From contig NZ_CP053564.1 of the NCBI RefSeq assembly GCF_013155125.1, positions 379,501 to 443,500 of the forward strand: a DNA stretch of 64,000 bases, in the 5' to 3' direction. The stretch's first letter is position 1, and each line of letters begins with the position of its first letter. Of this stretch, positions 28,166-37,104 are shown one piece after another. The notes below the pieces were generated by a model, which was not told the origin of the DNA, ran no database searches, and saw only the letters and a program-made list of their open reading frames with translations. This stretch comes from Pseudonocardia broussonetiae. GTDB lineage: Bacteria > Actinomycetota > Actinomycetes > Mycobacteriales > Pseudonocardiaceae. Made by a program: the position numbers and the translations under genes.

Positions 28166-28183
28166 GATTGTCGAGGAGGATCC

Positions 28184-28600
28184 GTGGACGAGCTGCGCCG
28201 CGAGGTCACCGAGGGCGTGCTGCGGATGATCGCGAGCGTCGTGCTGCACAACCACGCCGTCGCGCAGGAGCTCGGGCTCGGCGCCAGCGACTCGCAGTTC
28301 CTGACACTGCTCGACGTCCACGGCCCGCTGACGCCCGGACGCCTCGCCGCGCTCACCGGCCTCTCGACGGGCACCGTCACCGGCGTCGTCGACCGCCTGG
28401 AGCGCGCGGGGTTCGTCGAGCGGGTCCGGGACGCGGGCGACCGCCGCCGGGTGCTCGTCACGCCGGCCGAGGGGGCCGGTGCGGTCCTCGCCCCGCACTA
28501 CCGCGAGCAGGCCGAGCACCTCGACGCCGTGCTCGCCCGCCGCGACGACGACGAGCTGCGCGTGATCGCGGCGTTCCTGGCCGAGCTCGCGCCGCGGTGA
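28184..28600 (+). CDS. MarR-family regulator
   Basis: A 138-residue winged-helix protein: LGLGASDSQFLTLLDVHGPLTPGRLAALTGLSTGTVTGVVDRLERAG is the MarR DNA-binding core, followed by the wing VRDAGDRRRVLVTPA. GTG start with a strong GAGGAGGA upstream. Divergent from the FAD monooxygenase, its likely target; the ligand would then be an aromatic substrate. Confidence 0.88.
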   Translation: MDELRREVTEGVLRMIASVVLHNHAVAQELGLGASDSQFLTLLDVHGPLTPGRLAALTGLSTGTVTGVVDRLERAGFVERVRDAGDRRRVLVTPAEGAGAVLAPHYREQAEHLDAVLARRDDDELRVIAAFLAELAPR

Positions 28601-28630
28601 CGCCGAGCCCGCGCCGCGCTGAACCAGGGG

Positions 28631-28882
28631 TCAGCGCACGGGCAGCAGCTCCTGCAGCCGCGCGAACCACACGACGCCGAGCACGACGAGGGCGAGGAAC
28701 GCCAGGCTCGCGAGGCTGGTGAGGACGTAGGCGGTGCCGCGCAGCGCCGTCATCACCCGCCCGTCGGGGCGAGCGGTGTAGCTGCGCCGAGAGCGCGGTG
28801 TCGGACCGAACCCGGGACGGTTGCCGACCGCGTGGGCGGGACCGGTCTGCGTGACGGAGCGGGCCTGGGCCGGAATGCTCAT
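28631..28882 (-). CDS. Small single-span membrane protein
   Basis: An 83-residue protein of unknown family. Residues 1-43 are polar and basic. One hydrophobic helix spans about 48-72 (TALRGTAYVLTSLASLAFLALVVLG), followed by a short LQELLPVR end. ATG 28882 is preceded by GGGGGA. It is divergent from the response regulator at 29007, with 124 bp between, and could be part of that envelope-sensing system. I do not recognise it. Confidence 0.5.
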   Translation of the reverse strand: MSIPAQARSVTQTGPAHAVGNRPGFGPTPRSRRSYTARPDGRVMTALRGTAYVLTSLASLAFLALVVLGVVWFARLQELLPVR

Positions 28883-28994
28883 GGGTGCGCGTCCCCCGAC
28901 GTTGCTGCGATGGTCGACCCGTTGTAGCGGAGCGGAGCCGCCGTCACAGCGACCGGCGGACCGGTCCACCCGAACGTGGCGACGAACGCGAACC

Positions 28995-29000
28995 TAGGCT
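28995..29000 (+). promoter_or_regulatory. Probable leaderless promoter of the response regulator
   Basis: TAGGCT ends 6 nt before the ATG at 29007, with no ribosome binding site between. Confidence 0.42.
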
Positions 29001-29006
29001 GGCACC

Positions 29007-29687
29007 ATGAGTCACCTGCTGGTGATCGAGGACGACGAGGAGATCGGCGAGCTCCTCCGCTCGAGCCTCGCGCTGCACGGGCACACCGTGCACTGGGAGC
29101 GCACGGGCCGCGGCGGGCTCGCGCACGCCGCCGACGCCGAGGTCGATCTCGTCCTGCTCGACCTCGGCCTGCCCGACCTCGACGGCCTGGAGGTCTGCCG
29201 CCAGCTCCGCCTGACGCTGCCCACCACGGTCATCGTCATGCTGACGGCGCGGGCGCGGGAGATGGACGTCGTCGTCGGGCTGGAGGTCGGCGCCGACGAC
29301 TACCTGGTCAAGCCGGTGCCGCTGGCCGAGCTGGTGGCCCGGGTGCGCGCGCACCTGCGCCGCACCGAGCCCGCGAAGACGCCCGCGACGCACCACGCGG
29401 GCGAGCTCACCGTCAGCGTCGAGAGCCGCCGCGCCACCGTCGACGGGCACGAGCTGGCGCTGCGGCCCCGCGAGTTCGACCTGCTCGCCCGCCTGATCGT
29501 CGAGCCGGGGTCGGCCGTGAGCCGGGAGACGCTGATGTCGGAGGTGTGGGACCAGCACTGGTACGGCTCCACCAAGACCCTCGACGTCCACGTGGCCGCG
29601 CTGCGGCGCAAGCTGTCGGAGACCGGCCGGGCGGTGCCGCAGATCGTCACCGTGCGCGGCCACGGGTACCGGCTCGAGAACCCGTAG
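29007..29687 (+). CDS. OmpR-family response regulator
   Basis: A 226-residue two-component regulator. The receiver domain has the acidic pair in VIEDDEE (8-10), phosphoacceptor D52 in LLDLGLPD, a Thr in MLTARAR and Lys in DDYLVKP. The C-terminal winged helix contains LRPREFDLLARL and STKTLDVHVAALRRKL with RGHGYRL at the end. The partner is the histidine kinase on the opposite strand at 29721-31016; the two genes are tail to tail, 33 bp apart, unlike the usual co-directional order. Confidence 0.93.
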   Translation: MSHLLVIEDDEEIGELLRSSLALHGHTVHWERTGRGGLAHAADAEVDLVLLDLGLPDLDGLEVCRQLRLTLPTTVIVMLTARAREMDVVVGLEVGADDYLVKPVPLAELVARVRAHLRRTEPAKTPATHHAGELTVSVESRRATVDGHELALRPREFDLLARLIVEPGSAVSRETLMSEVWDQHWYGSTKTLDVHVAALRRKLSETGRAVPQIVTVRGHGYRLENP

Positions 29688-29700
29688 CGCGGACGGCCCA

Positions 29701-29713
29701 GTCCTCGGAGGAC
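29701..29713. terminator. Short hairpin between convergent regulator and kinase genes
   Basis: GTCCTC, one base, GAGGAC. The stem is short and the loop too small for a strong terminator; kept only because of its place between two convergent stops. Confidence 0.25.
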
Positions 29714-29720
29714 CCGGCGC

Positions 29721-31016
29721 TCAGACCGACGTCGCCGCCCGCAGCAGCAGCGCGAACTGCGGCGGCGAGGGCCGGGCCAGGCGCAGGTGCCCGCCCTCGG
29801 CCTCGGCGAGCCGCCGGGCCAGCGCGAGCCCCAGGCCGTGCCCGGTGGCCGACGGCGAGCGCCGCGTGAACAACTGCGCGTCGGTGAGGGTGATCCCGGG
29901 CCCGCGGTCGGACACCTCGATGCCGACGGCGTCACCGGCGTCGCGCGCACTGACCCGCACCGGCCCCTGCCCGTGCACGAGCGCGTTCTCCAGCAGCACG
30001 GCCAGCACCTGCCGCACGGCGGCGCCCGAGGCCAGCGCGGGCGGGGTCTGGGGATCCACGACGACGATCAGCGGACGGTCCTGCTCCTCGAACTGGGCCG
30101 ACCACTGCCCCCGGGTCTCGGCCAGCAGCGCGCCGACGTCGAGCGCGTCGACGGCGCCGTGGGTGTCGCGGGCCAGCGTGAGCAGCTCCTCGACGGTCCG
30201 CTCGATGCGCTCGGTGGAGCGCAGCCCCTGCAGCAGCGCCGGCCGGGGGTCGTCGTCGGCGCGCTCCAGCGCCGACTCCAGCCCGAGGCGCAGGCTGGTC
30301 AGCGGCGTGCGGAGCTGGTGGGAGGCTTCCGCGGAGAACGCGCGCTCGCGGGCCAGCAGGTCGTCGAGGCGGCTCGCGGTGCGGTTGAGCGAGCTGCCGA
30401 CGGCGTCGATCTCGGCGTACTCGACGGGCGGGAGCCGCACCGAGAAGTCGCCGTTGCCCAGGCGCTGCGCCGCGGTGGAGAGCTGGTCGAGGGGCTGCGC
30501 GAGCCGGGCCGCCTGCCGCCGCGCGAGCAGGTAGACCGCCCCGATCGCGAGCCCGGCGAGCCCGATCATGCCGATCCAGGCCAGCCCGACGGGCCACAGC
30601 AGCGTGCTCGCCGACCCCGAGACCCGCACGACCCCGACGACGTCCCCCGCGTCGATCACCGGCACCGCGGCGACCAGCTCCCCGTTCAGCGATCCCGTCG
30701 ACACGCGGCCCCCGTTGGCCTTGTCGACGAACTGGTCGCCGGTCTCGGGCCCGCGCCCGAGCAGCAGCTGACCGTCGGTGTCGTAGACGGAGCGGAACGT
30801 CAGCTCGCCGACGTCGTCAAGGTCGTCCTCCGTGGGATCGTCACCCTCGGTGAGCGCCAGGGACACCCGGACCGCGGCCCGCTCGGCCTGCCGCTCCAGG
30901 TCCAGGATCTTGTACTGCTGGGCGTACAGGGCTCCGGCCACGGCCAGGGGCAGCCCGAACAGCACGATGGCGACGGCTGCCGACACCACGGCCAGCGTCA
31001 CGATCCGTGTGCGCAC
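29721..31016 (-). CDS. Sensor histidine kinase with HAMP domain
   Basis: A 431-residue membrane kinase. TM1 lies at about 3-30 (IVTLAVVSAAVAIVLFGLPL) and an extracellular sensor of about 100 residues follows. TM2 (about 140-162, VGLAWIGMIGLAGLAIGAVYL) leads into HAMP (RRQAARLAQPLDQLSTAAQRL). The H-box is FSAEASHQLRTPL, N-box LLENALVHG, and G1/G2 motifs are EVSDRGPGI and GHGLGLALARRLAEAEGG. I chose GTG 31016 because GGGAGGG lies 7 nt upstream; an in-frame ATG further upstream would add a polar leader across the divergent start. It pairs with the OmpR-type regulator. Confidence 0.9.
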   Translation of the reverse strand: MRTRIVTLAVVSAAVAIVLFGLPLAVAGALYAQQYKILDLERQAERAAVRVSLALTEGDDPTEDDLDDVGELTFRSVYDTDGQLLLGRGPETGDQFVDKANGGRVSTGSLNGELVAAVPVIDAGDVVGVVRVSGSASTLLWPVGLAWIGMIGLAGLAIGAVYLLARRQAARLAQPLDQLSTAAQRLGNGDFSVRLPPVEYAEIDAVGSSLNRTASRLDDLLARERAFSAEASHQLRTPLTSLRLGLESALERADDDPRPALLQGLRSTERIERTVEELLTLARDTHGAVDALDVGALLAETRGQWSAQFEEQDRPLIVVVDPQTPPALASGAAVRQVLAVLLENALVHGQGPVRVSARDAGDAVGIEVSDRGPGITLTDAQLFTRRSPSATGHGLGLALARRLAEAEGGHLRLARPSPPQFALLLRAATSV

Positions 31017-31103
31017 CTCAACCCTCCCGTGGCTGTGACGTCGTCGGGGCGACGTTAGCCGTTCGCTAACCTCCGCCGAACTGCGCGCTTGCCGACCGCT
31101 GTC

Positions 31104-31109
31104 TAGCGT
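31104..31109 (+). promoter_or_regulatory. Possible leaderless -10 box
   Basis: TAGCGT ends 7 nt before the GTG at 31117; no ribosome site is seen. Confidence 0.35.
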
Positions 31110-31116
31110 CGGCGAC

Positions 31117-32079
31117 GTGAGCTCACGAGTGCGCATCGTCTACCGGTCGGCGGAGTCGGAGAACACCAAGCCCCGCCCTCCGTACTACAGCAAGACGCTC
31201 GCCCTGGTCTCCCTGCTCCGCGCGGTGGAGCCGCTGGGCGACGACGCCGAGATCGTCTTCGTCAACGACGGCGACGTCCCGGCCGACCGGCTCGCGCTCA
31301 TGGAGGCCCACGGCACCGTGCGGCGGATCGAGGGCGGCAGCAACCGCGCGACCTTCCGCGCCGTCGTCGCCCACGAGGCCGCGCTCGCCGGCGACCCCGA
31401 CGACCTCGTCTGGTTCGCCGAGGACGACTACCTCTACTCCCCCGACGCCCTGACGTCCCTGCGCGCGGCGGCCGACGCCTTCCCCGACACCGCGTACTTC
31501 GCGATGTACGGCTCGGGCTCGCTCGACCTCGACGCCTCCGGCGCGCACGCCGTCCGGCGCGACCTGCCCGGCACCGACGGCCTGCCCGACGCCCCGCGCC
31601 ACGGTGCCGCCGCCTGGTTCCGCGCCCACTCGACCACCAGCACGTTCGGCGTCCGCCGCTCCGCCCTGCGCCAGGACGCCACGCTGCTGCGGCGCATGCC
31701 CTACACCGGCGGCGCCTGGGACCGGGCCACCTGCCTGGCGCTGCAGGGCTTCCGCCCCTTCACCGCGGCCGACCTGCTGCCCGACGCCGACGGCGGCGCG
31801 CTGCGCGGCGCGGTCCGCGGGGTCGTCCGGGCCGCCGTCGGCGCCCTCGTGCGGCGTCCCTCGCGGCACCGCGTGCTGCTGGGCTCCGACCCGGAGCTGG
31901 TGTGGCACATGGAGGTCCACGACTACGACGAGCGCGGCCGCCCGAGCACCGCGACCTCCGCCGTCGACTGGACGGCGGTGGCCGTCGACACGATGTTCTG
32001 GGCAGCCGACCGCGGCATCCCGGTCCCCACCGGCACGGCGGTGGCCACCGGGCACCGCGGCTCCGGCAGCGCCGCCTGA
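31117..32079 (+). CDS. Glycosyltransferase-like protein (GT-A type)
   Basis: A 320-residue protein with features of a GT-A glycosyltransferase: an N-terminal strand IVYRSAESEN, a nucleotide-binding-like stretch AEIVFVNDGDVPADR (the DGD may bind the nucleotide) and an acidic motif WFAEDDYLYSP (about 100-110) in the place of the DxD metal site. The second half (TGGAWDRATCLALQGFRPF and later) is not diagnostic. No polysaccharide genes lie beside it. No membrane segment. Assignment to family 2-like transferases is moderate. Confidence 0.6.
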   Translation: MSSRVRIVYRSAESENTKPRPPYYSKTLALVSLLRAVEPLGDDAEIVFVNDGDVPADRLALMEAHGTVRRIEGGSNRATFRAVVAHEAALAGDPDDLVWFAEDDYLYSPDALTSLRAAADAFPDTAYFAMYGSGSLDLDASGAHAVRRDLPGTDGLPDAPRHGAAAWFRAHSTTSTFGVRRSALRQDATLLRRMPYTGGAWDRATCLALQGFRPFTAADLLPDADGGALRGAVRGVVRAAVGALVRRPSRHRVLLGSDPELVWHMEVHDYDERGRPSTATSAVDWTAVAVDTMFWAADRGIPVPTGTAVATGHRGSGSAA

Positions 32080-32081
32080 CG

Positions 32082-32543
32082 TCAGGCCGCGCCACCGCCC
32101 GCGCACGCGAGGACCCGGCGCAGGGTGACCGTGGTGCCGCCGAGCGCCCGGGTCACCTCGCACCGGTCGACGAGGGCCCGCATCATCTGCAGTCCGCGCC
32201 CGCGACCGCCCGGGTCGGGCGAGGGTTCCTTCCAGCGGCCGGTGTCGACGATGACGAACTCGATCCCGAACTCGCCCGTGCACCCCTCGCGCGCGGCGGC
32301 CGGCAGACCGGGCGGTGCCACCTGGCCCAGCACGCTCACCGACCCGCGGTGGTGCTCGTCGTGGGAGTAGGCGTGGTCCACGGTGTTCGCGACGGCCTCG
32401 CTGACGGCGTAGAGCAGGTCCTCGCCGGTGTCGCAGAGCGCCGGGTGCCCGCACACCCCGCACAACCAGTCCGACACTGCGCGGCGCACGCGCGACGGCG
32501 CCTGTGATCCGGCGGGGATCACCAAGTCGAGGGTCTCGGCCAC
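32082..32543 (-). CDS. RsbW-like ATP-binding protein
   Basis: A 153-residue GHKL ATPase of the anti-sigma/RsbW type. The N box is DLLYAVSEAVANTVDHAYS. The G1 box is FVIVDTGRWKEPSPDPGGRGRGLQMMRALVD, and a closing strand is GGTTVTLRRVL. A CGVCGHPALC segment near residues 28-37 could bind a metal. Such proteins bind sigma factors or STAS antagonists in stress signalling; no partner is adjacent. GTG 32543 is the only good start and has no clear ribosome site. Confidence 0.82.
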   Translation of the reverse strand: MAETLDLVIPAGSQAPSRVRRAVSDWLCGVCGHPALCDTGEDLLYAVSEAVANTVDHAYSHDEHHRGSVSVLGQVAPPGLPAAAREGCTGEFGIEFVIVDTGRWKEPSPDPGGRGRGLQMMRALVDRCEVTRALGGTTVTLRRVLACAGGGAA

Positions 32544-32670
32544 GGAGGAGCAGTACCCGTACCCGACCGCCGCCCAACCACTCCCTCGACCGGCGGAACG
32601 TCCCCGTCGCCCAGCGGCGCAGGAGGAGTACCGGGGTGCGGCGTGCGCGGGACCCGGCACACTCCGGGGC

Positions 32671-33066
32671 GTGCACGCACCGCTGACCGGTCCACGCCGC
32701 TGGGCGGGCACCGCCGCCCTGGCGGTGCTCACCGCCGCGAGCTGGTTCCTCTGGACGGGCTGGGCGGTCGTGGTCCCCGGCGGGCTCCGGTTCGCCGCGT
32801 GGCAGGTGACCGCGACGGTGGTCTCCGCCGTCGCCCTGGCCGTGCTCGCGCCGCGGTGGCTCCCGGGGCGGGTGGTCGCGGTCGTCATGCCGCTGTCGTT
32901 CAGCGCGGCCTGGGCCCTCACCGCCCGCGCCACCGACGACTCGGGCCTCTGGGCGGTCGGCGCGGTCCTGGTGCTGCTCGGTACGGTCGCCGCCGCGGCC
33001 GTGCTGGTGCCGCTGGGGGTGGCGCTGCGACCCCGTTCCCGCGCGACGGACCGGAGGTCCGCATGA
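32671..33066 (+). CDS. Small four-helix membrane protein
   Basis: A 131-residue hydrophobic protein with about four helices (WAGTAALAVLTAASWFLW; VTATVVSAVALAVLA; VVAVVMPLSFSAAWALTA; WAVGAVLVLLGTVAAAAVLV) and a basic C-terminus. No family is recognised. The GTG follows a CACACT box by 7 nt, suggesting leaderless expression. The stop overlaps the ATG of the alkylation-repair gene (ATGA), so both are coupled. Confidence 0.6.
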   Translation: MHAPLTGPRRWAGTAALAVLTAASWFLWTGWAVVVPGGLRFAAWQVTATVVSAVALAVLAPRWLPGRVVAVVMPLSFSAAWALTARATDDSGLWAVGAVLVLLGTVAAAAVLVPLGVALRPRSRATDRRSA

Positions 33067-33722
33067 CCGTCACCGAGGTGCTCGCCGAGCTCGCCGCGCT
33101 CGAGGACCCGCGGGTCCGTGCGGTGAACGAGCGGCACGGCGACGACCACGGCGTGAACCTCGGGAAGCTGCGGGCGGTCGCCAAGCGGCTGAAGACCCAG
33201 CAGGACCTCGCGCGCGAGCTGTGGGCGACCGACGACACCGCCGCGATGCTGCTGGCCCTGCTGATCTGCCGGCCGAAGGCGTTCGGGCGCGACGAGCTCG
33301 ACGCGATGCTGCGCGCGGCCCGCACGCCCAAGGTCCACGACTGGCTCGTCAACTACGTGGTGAAGAAGAACCCGCACGCCGAGGAGCTGCGCGTCGCCTG
33401 GTCGGCCGACCCGGACCCCGTCGTCGCGAGCGCGGGTTGGGCCCTGACCACCGAGCGGGTGGCGAAGAAGCCGGACGGCCTCGACCTCCCCGGCCTGCTC
33501 GACGTCGTCGAGGCGCAGATGAAGGACGCCCCCGACCGCCTGCAGTGGGCGATGAACCACTGCCTCGCCCAGATCGGGATCGAGCACCCGGCGCACCGGG
33601 AGCGGGCGATCGCGATCGGGGAGCGCCTGCGGGTGCTCGAGGACTACCCGACACCCCCGAACTGCACCTCCCCCTACGCGCCGGTGTGGATCGCGGAGGT
33701 GGTGCGGCGCCAGAACGCCTGA
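33063..33722 (+). CDS. DNA alkylation repair (AlkD/HEAT-like) protein
   Basis: A 219-residue all-helical protein of the AlkD-like HEAT-repeat family, which includes glycosylases for alkylated bases. Helical pairs such as VNLGKLRAVAKRLKTQQDLARELW, AAMLLALLICRPKAF, KVHDWLVNYVVKKNP and QWAMNHCLAQIGIEHP, with a closing CTSPYAPVWIAEVV, are typical of the DUF/AlkD-like subgroup. The exact substrate is unknown. It overlaps the upstream membrane-protein stop. Confidence 0.8.
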   Translation: MTVTEVLAELAALEDPRVRAVNERHGDDHGVNLGKLRAVAKRLKTQQDLARELWATDDTAAMLLALLICRPKAFGRDELDAMLRAARTPKVHDWLVNYVVKKNPHAEELRVAWSADPDPVVASAGWALTTERVAKKPDGLDLPGLLDVVEAQMKDAPDRLQWAMNHCLAQIGIEHPAHRERAIAIGERLRVLEDYPTPPNCTSPYAPVWIAEVVRRQNA

Positions 33723-33735
33723 GGGTCGCGGGCGC

Positions 33736-34963
33736 TCAGGCGGCGCGCTCCCCGAACCGGACGGGCAGGCTCTGCCAGCCGCGGGCCACCTTGTTGGCGA
33801 CGCGCCGCACACCGGGACCCGCGGGGGCGATCCCGGGGAAGCGCTCCAGCAGCCGGGTGAAGATGATCTCGCCCTCCAGCCGGGCGAGCGGGGCGCCGAT
33901 GCAGTGGTGGTGGCCGGGCAGGAACGTCAGGTGCCGGTTCGGGCTGCGCGCCGGGTCGAAGGCACCCGGGTCGGCGAACACGCGCGGGTCGCGGTTGGCC
34001 GAGGCGATCACCAGCCACAGCTGGCCGCCCGCCGGGATGTCGACGCCGCCCAGCGTCACGTCCCGGGTGGTCTTGCGGGCGTCGAGGTGCAGCGGCGGGT
34101 CCATCCGCAGCATCTCCTCGACGACCGCCGGGATCCGCGACGGGTTGCGGACGACCGCCTCGTGCACCTCGGGGTGCTCGAACAGGTGCGCCAGCCCGTT
34201 GCCGAGCAGGTTGACGGTGGTGTCGTTGCCCGCGGTGAGCAGCAGGGCGAGCGAGCTCAGCAGCTCGTCGTCGGGCAGCGGCCGACCGGCGTCGTCGACG
34301 GCGAGGGCCAGGGCGGAGGTCAGGTCGTCGCGCGGTGAGCGCCTGCGGTCGGCGATCACGCCGCGCAGGTAGTCGACCATCTCGGCGGCGGTGTGGATCG
34401 CGGCCGTGCGCTCGTCGCCCTGGATGCCGGGGTCGAACGTCGCGGCGAACGCCATCGACCAGCGCCGGAACTCGGCCTGGTCCGCCTCGGGCACGCCGAG
34501 GATGTCGGCGACGATCGCCACCGGCACCGCGCCGGCGAAGTCGGCCATGAACTCGGCTTCCTGCCCGGGCGCGAACCGGTCGAGCAGCGAGGCGACCCGC
34601 GCCTCCACGATCGGCCGCCACCGCCTGCTCGCGTGTCCGGTGAAGGCCGGGACCATCGCCGTGCGCATCCGGGTGTGGGCGGGCGGGTCGTGGAACATGA
34701 ACTGCTGCGCGCTGATCCGCACGAACTCCGCCTGCACCGGGTCGGCGGGATCGTGGATCCCGGGCGCGGCGTCCCAGAAGTAGTCGGAGCTGTAGGTCGC
34801 GTTGTCCTTCCCGATCGCGGCCACGTCCTCGTGGCGCAGCACGAACCAGCCGAGCGGGGGCAGGTGGTGCACCCCGCCGCCGGTCTCGCGCAGCTCGTCG
34901 TAGAGGGGGGAACGGGTCGGGCTCGTCGCCCATCACCCGCAGCAGCAGGTCGTGCACCGGCAT
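33736..34963 (-). pseudogene. Cytochrome P450 with a one-base frameshift near its start
   Basis: The ATG at 34963 with GGAGGAG upstream begins MPVHDLLLRVMGDEPDPF. The frame then leaves the P450 frame at a run of six C (forward strand G run 34905-34910); with five C the protein would continue PLYDELRETGGG into the intact part. Repaired length is 408 residues, normal for bacterial P450s. Motifs: I-helix LTAGNDTTVN, EEMLR of ExxR, and the heme loop FLPGHHHCIGAP. Translation could also begin at an in-frame GTG (34872), giving 378 residues without the first helix. Either a true mutation or a sequence error in the homopolymer. Divergent from an AraC regulator. Confidence 0.85.
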
Positions 34964-35140
34964 CCGTCACTCCTCCGTGTCGGTCGACGGGAGCGACGGT
35001 AGGCAGCGCGCCGCGCCCCGGTCCGGGCCTGCGCGCACGGCGTCCGGACGGACGCGCACGGGCTGGTCGCCGGGCTCCCGGCGTGATTACGCTCGGGCAC
35101 CATCACCCGTCGGACACCCCGATCCGGATCAGGACCCGCC

Positions 35141-36091
35141 ATGGCGAACGCGCACGGGTACGGCGTCGAGACCTTCTGCACGAGCGGGGTCCCCGCCGCG
35201 GACCGGCTGGACATGTGGAGCGACACCGTCACCGCGTTCCAGGGCGCGCTGCAGTACGACTACCCGTTCCCCGAGCGGTTCCAGGGTGCGGCGACGCGCC
35301 AGCGCACCGGCCGGTTCCAGCTGGTCACCTGGCGCATCAGCCAGCCGCAGACGCTGCGGCGCACACCGCGCCAGGTCCGCGGCGGCGGCGACGGGCAGTA
35401 CCGGCTGGTGCTGCCGCTGGGCGCCGCAGCCGGGATGCGGATCGACGGGCTCGACCACGTCCTCGGCCCCGCGGAGTGCCTGCTGATCGGCCCGGACACC
35501 CCCTACGAGCTGGTGCTGCCCCAGGGGAGTCGCGGCGTCGTCGTCTCGGTGGACCGCCTCGACGTCGACCGGCGCATCGCCCGCCGGACCCGCTTCCACC
35601 GGCGCCTGCCGCTCGTCGGCGGGGTGGGCGGGGTGCTCGCCAGCGTCCTCGACGCCCTGGTCCGGGAGCGCGGTGCGCTCAGCGCCCCGGCGTTCGACGC
35701 GGTCTGCGCCCAGGCCACCGGGCTGGCCTGCCTGCTCGCGCTCGACGATCCCGCTCCCGCTGTCGACGACCTCGACGAGCGGGTGCGCCGGTTCGTGCGC
35801 GAGCACGCCCACGACCCGGAGCTGACCGGCGACCGCATCGCCCGGCACGTCGGCTGGTCGCTGCGGCACGTCCAGGCGGTGCTCCGCGCGGCCGGCACGA
35901 CACCGAGCGACCTGATCCGCGAGACCCGCCTCGACCTCGCGCGGACCCACCTCGGCGGACCCGGGCGGCGCACGATCGCCGCCGTCGCGCGGCTGAGCGG
36001 CTTCAGCACCGTCGACGCGTTCGAGCGGTCGTTCCGGCGGCGCTTCGGCACGACGCCCAGCGCCTACCGCGCGGCCGGCGGCGATCGCTGA
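35141..36091 (+). CDS. AraC-family transcriptional regulator
   Basis: A 316-residue regulator. The N-terminal half has an AraC-binding-like cupin domain (QYRLVLPLGAAAGMRIDG; CLLIGPDTPYELVLP). The C-terminal two HTH motifs are DRIARHVGWSLRHVQAVLRAAGTTPSDLI and RTIAAVARLSGFSTVDAFERSFRRRFGTTPSAYR, closing as in typical AraC proteins. It is divergent from the P450 gene with 177 bp between and probably controls it. ATG with AGGA upstream. Confidence 0.88.
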   Translation: MANAHGYGVETFCTSGVPAADRLDMWSDTVTAFQGALQYDYPFPERFQGAATRQRTGRFQLVTWRISQPQTLRRTPRQVRGGGDGQYRLVLPLGAAAGMRIDGLDHVLGPAECLLIGPDTPYELVLPQGSRGVVVSVDRLDVDRRIARRTRFHRRLPLVGGVGGVLASVLDALVRERGALSAPAFDAVCAQATGLACLLALDDPAPAVDDLDERVRRFVREHAHDPELTGDRIARHVGWSLRHVQAVLRAAGTTPSDLIRETRLDLARTHLGGPGRRTIAAVARLSGFSTVDAFERSFRRRFGTTPSAYRAAGGDR

Positions 36092-36097
36092 GGCGCG

Positions 36098-37060
36098 TCA
36101 CGCGGTGGGCCGGACCGCCCCCGGCGTCGGGAACCGCACCGCCGTCAGCTCCTGCGAGACCTCCCAGACCCGCGCGGCCTCCTCGGTGCTGGTCAGGGTC
36201 CCGTACAGCGACTGCTCGGCGGGCGGGCCGCCGAGGTTGCCGAACCCGCTGGGCCCGTAGAACAGGCCGCCGCGCGCAGCCGGGTCCGTCGCGGCCAAGA
36301 GCGCGGGCAGCAAGGCGGTCTCGACCGTGCCCAGCAGGATCCCCCGCCGCGACAGCCAGCGGATGACCCGGATCTGCGGGGTGTCCCCGTCGCGGCCGAG
36401 CTCGGGGCGGGCGCTGAGCAGGCTCGTCGGCGCGACCCCGGGGTGGGAGGCGTTGCTGGTGATGCCCCAGCCACCGGCGCGGCTGCGGCGGTCGAGCTCG
36501 AGGGCGAAGAGCCCGAACGCGATCTTCGACTGGCTGTAGGCGCGACGGCCGTCGTAGGAGCGCTCCCAGTCCAGGTCGTCCCAGTGGATCTCCCCCGACC
36601 GGGCCGCGATGCTGAGCTGCGACGTCACCCGCGCCCGGCCGGCGCGCAGCAGGGGCAGCAGGTGGGCGACGAGGGCGACGTGGCCGAGGTGGTTGGTGCC
36701 GAACTGCAGCTCGAACCCGTCCGCGGTGCTCTGCCGGTCGGGCGGGGTCATGACGCCGGCGTTGTTGACGAGGACGTGGATCGGCCTGCCCTCCTCGACC
36801 AGGGTGGCGCCCAGGGCCGCGACGGACTCCAGCGACGACAGGTCGAGGTCGCGCAGCGACACGTTCGCGCCGGGGACCTGACGGCGGATCTCCGCGACCG
36901 CCGCCTCCCCCTTGCGGCGGTTGCGGACGGGCATGAGGACCTCGGCCCCGGCGGCGGCGAGCCTGCGGGCGAGGCCGAGGCCGAAGCCGTCGCTGGCGCC
37001 GGTGACGACGGCGAGCGAACCGGAGAGGTCGGGGACGGTGATGTCGATCGTGCGTGGCAT
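36098..37060 (-). CDS. SDR-family oxidoreductase (retinol-dehydrogenase-like)
   Basis: A 320-residue SDR. The cofactor motif is [15 protein letters not shown] (about 22-29), with RNRRKGE after beta2 favouring [13 protein letters not shown], and the active site QLSIAAR...[15 protein letters not shown]. The [14 protein letters not shown] loop and the long C-terminus match the WW-oxidoreductase/retinol dehydrogenase-like group of actinobacteria. It follows the DUF3159 gene by 44 bp on the same strand, and the XRE regulator is divergent from both. Confidence 0.85.
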   Translation of the reverse strand: MPRTIDITVPDLSGSLAVVTGASDGFGLGLARRLAAAGAEVLMPVRNRRKGEAAVAEIRRQVPGANVSLRDLDLSSLESVAALGATLVEEGRPIHVLVNNAGVMTPPDRQSTADGFELQFGTNHLGHVALVAHLLPLLRAGRARVTSQLSIAARSGEIHWDDLDWERSYDGRRAYSQSKIAFGLFALELDRRSRAGGWGITSNASHPGVAPTSLLSARPELGRDGDTPQIRVIRWLSRRGILLGTVETALLPALLAATDPAARGGLFYGPSGFGNLGGPPAEQSLYGTLTSTEEAARVWEVSQELTAVRFPTPGAVRPTA

Positions 37061-37104
37061 GGCGGTGCTCCTGTGTGGTCGACGTGCGAGGGATGGGTGG
37101 GGGG

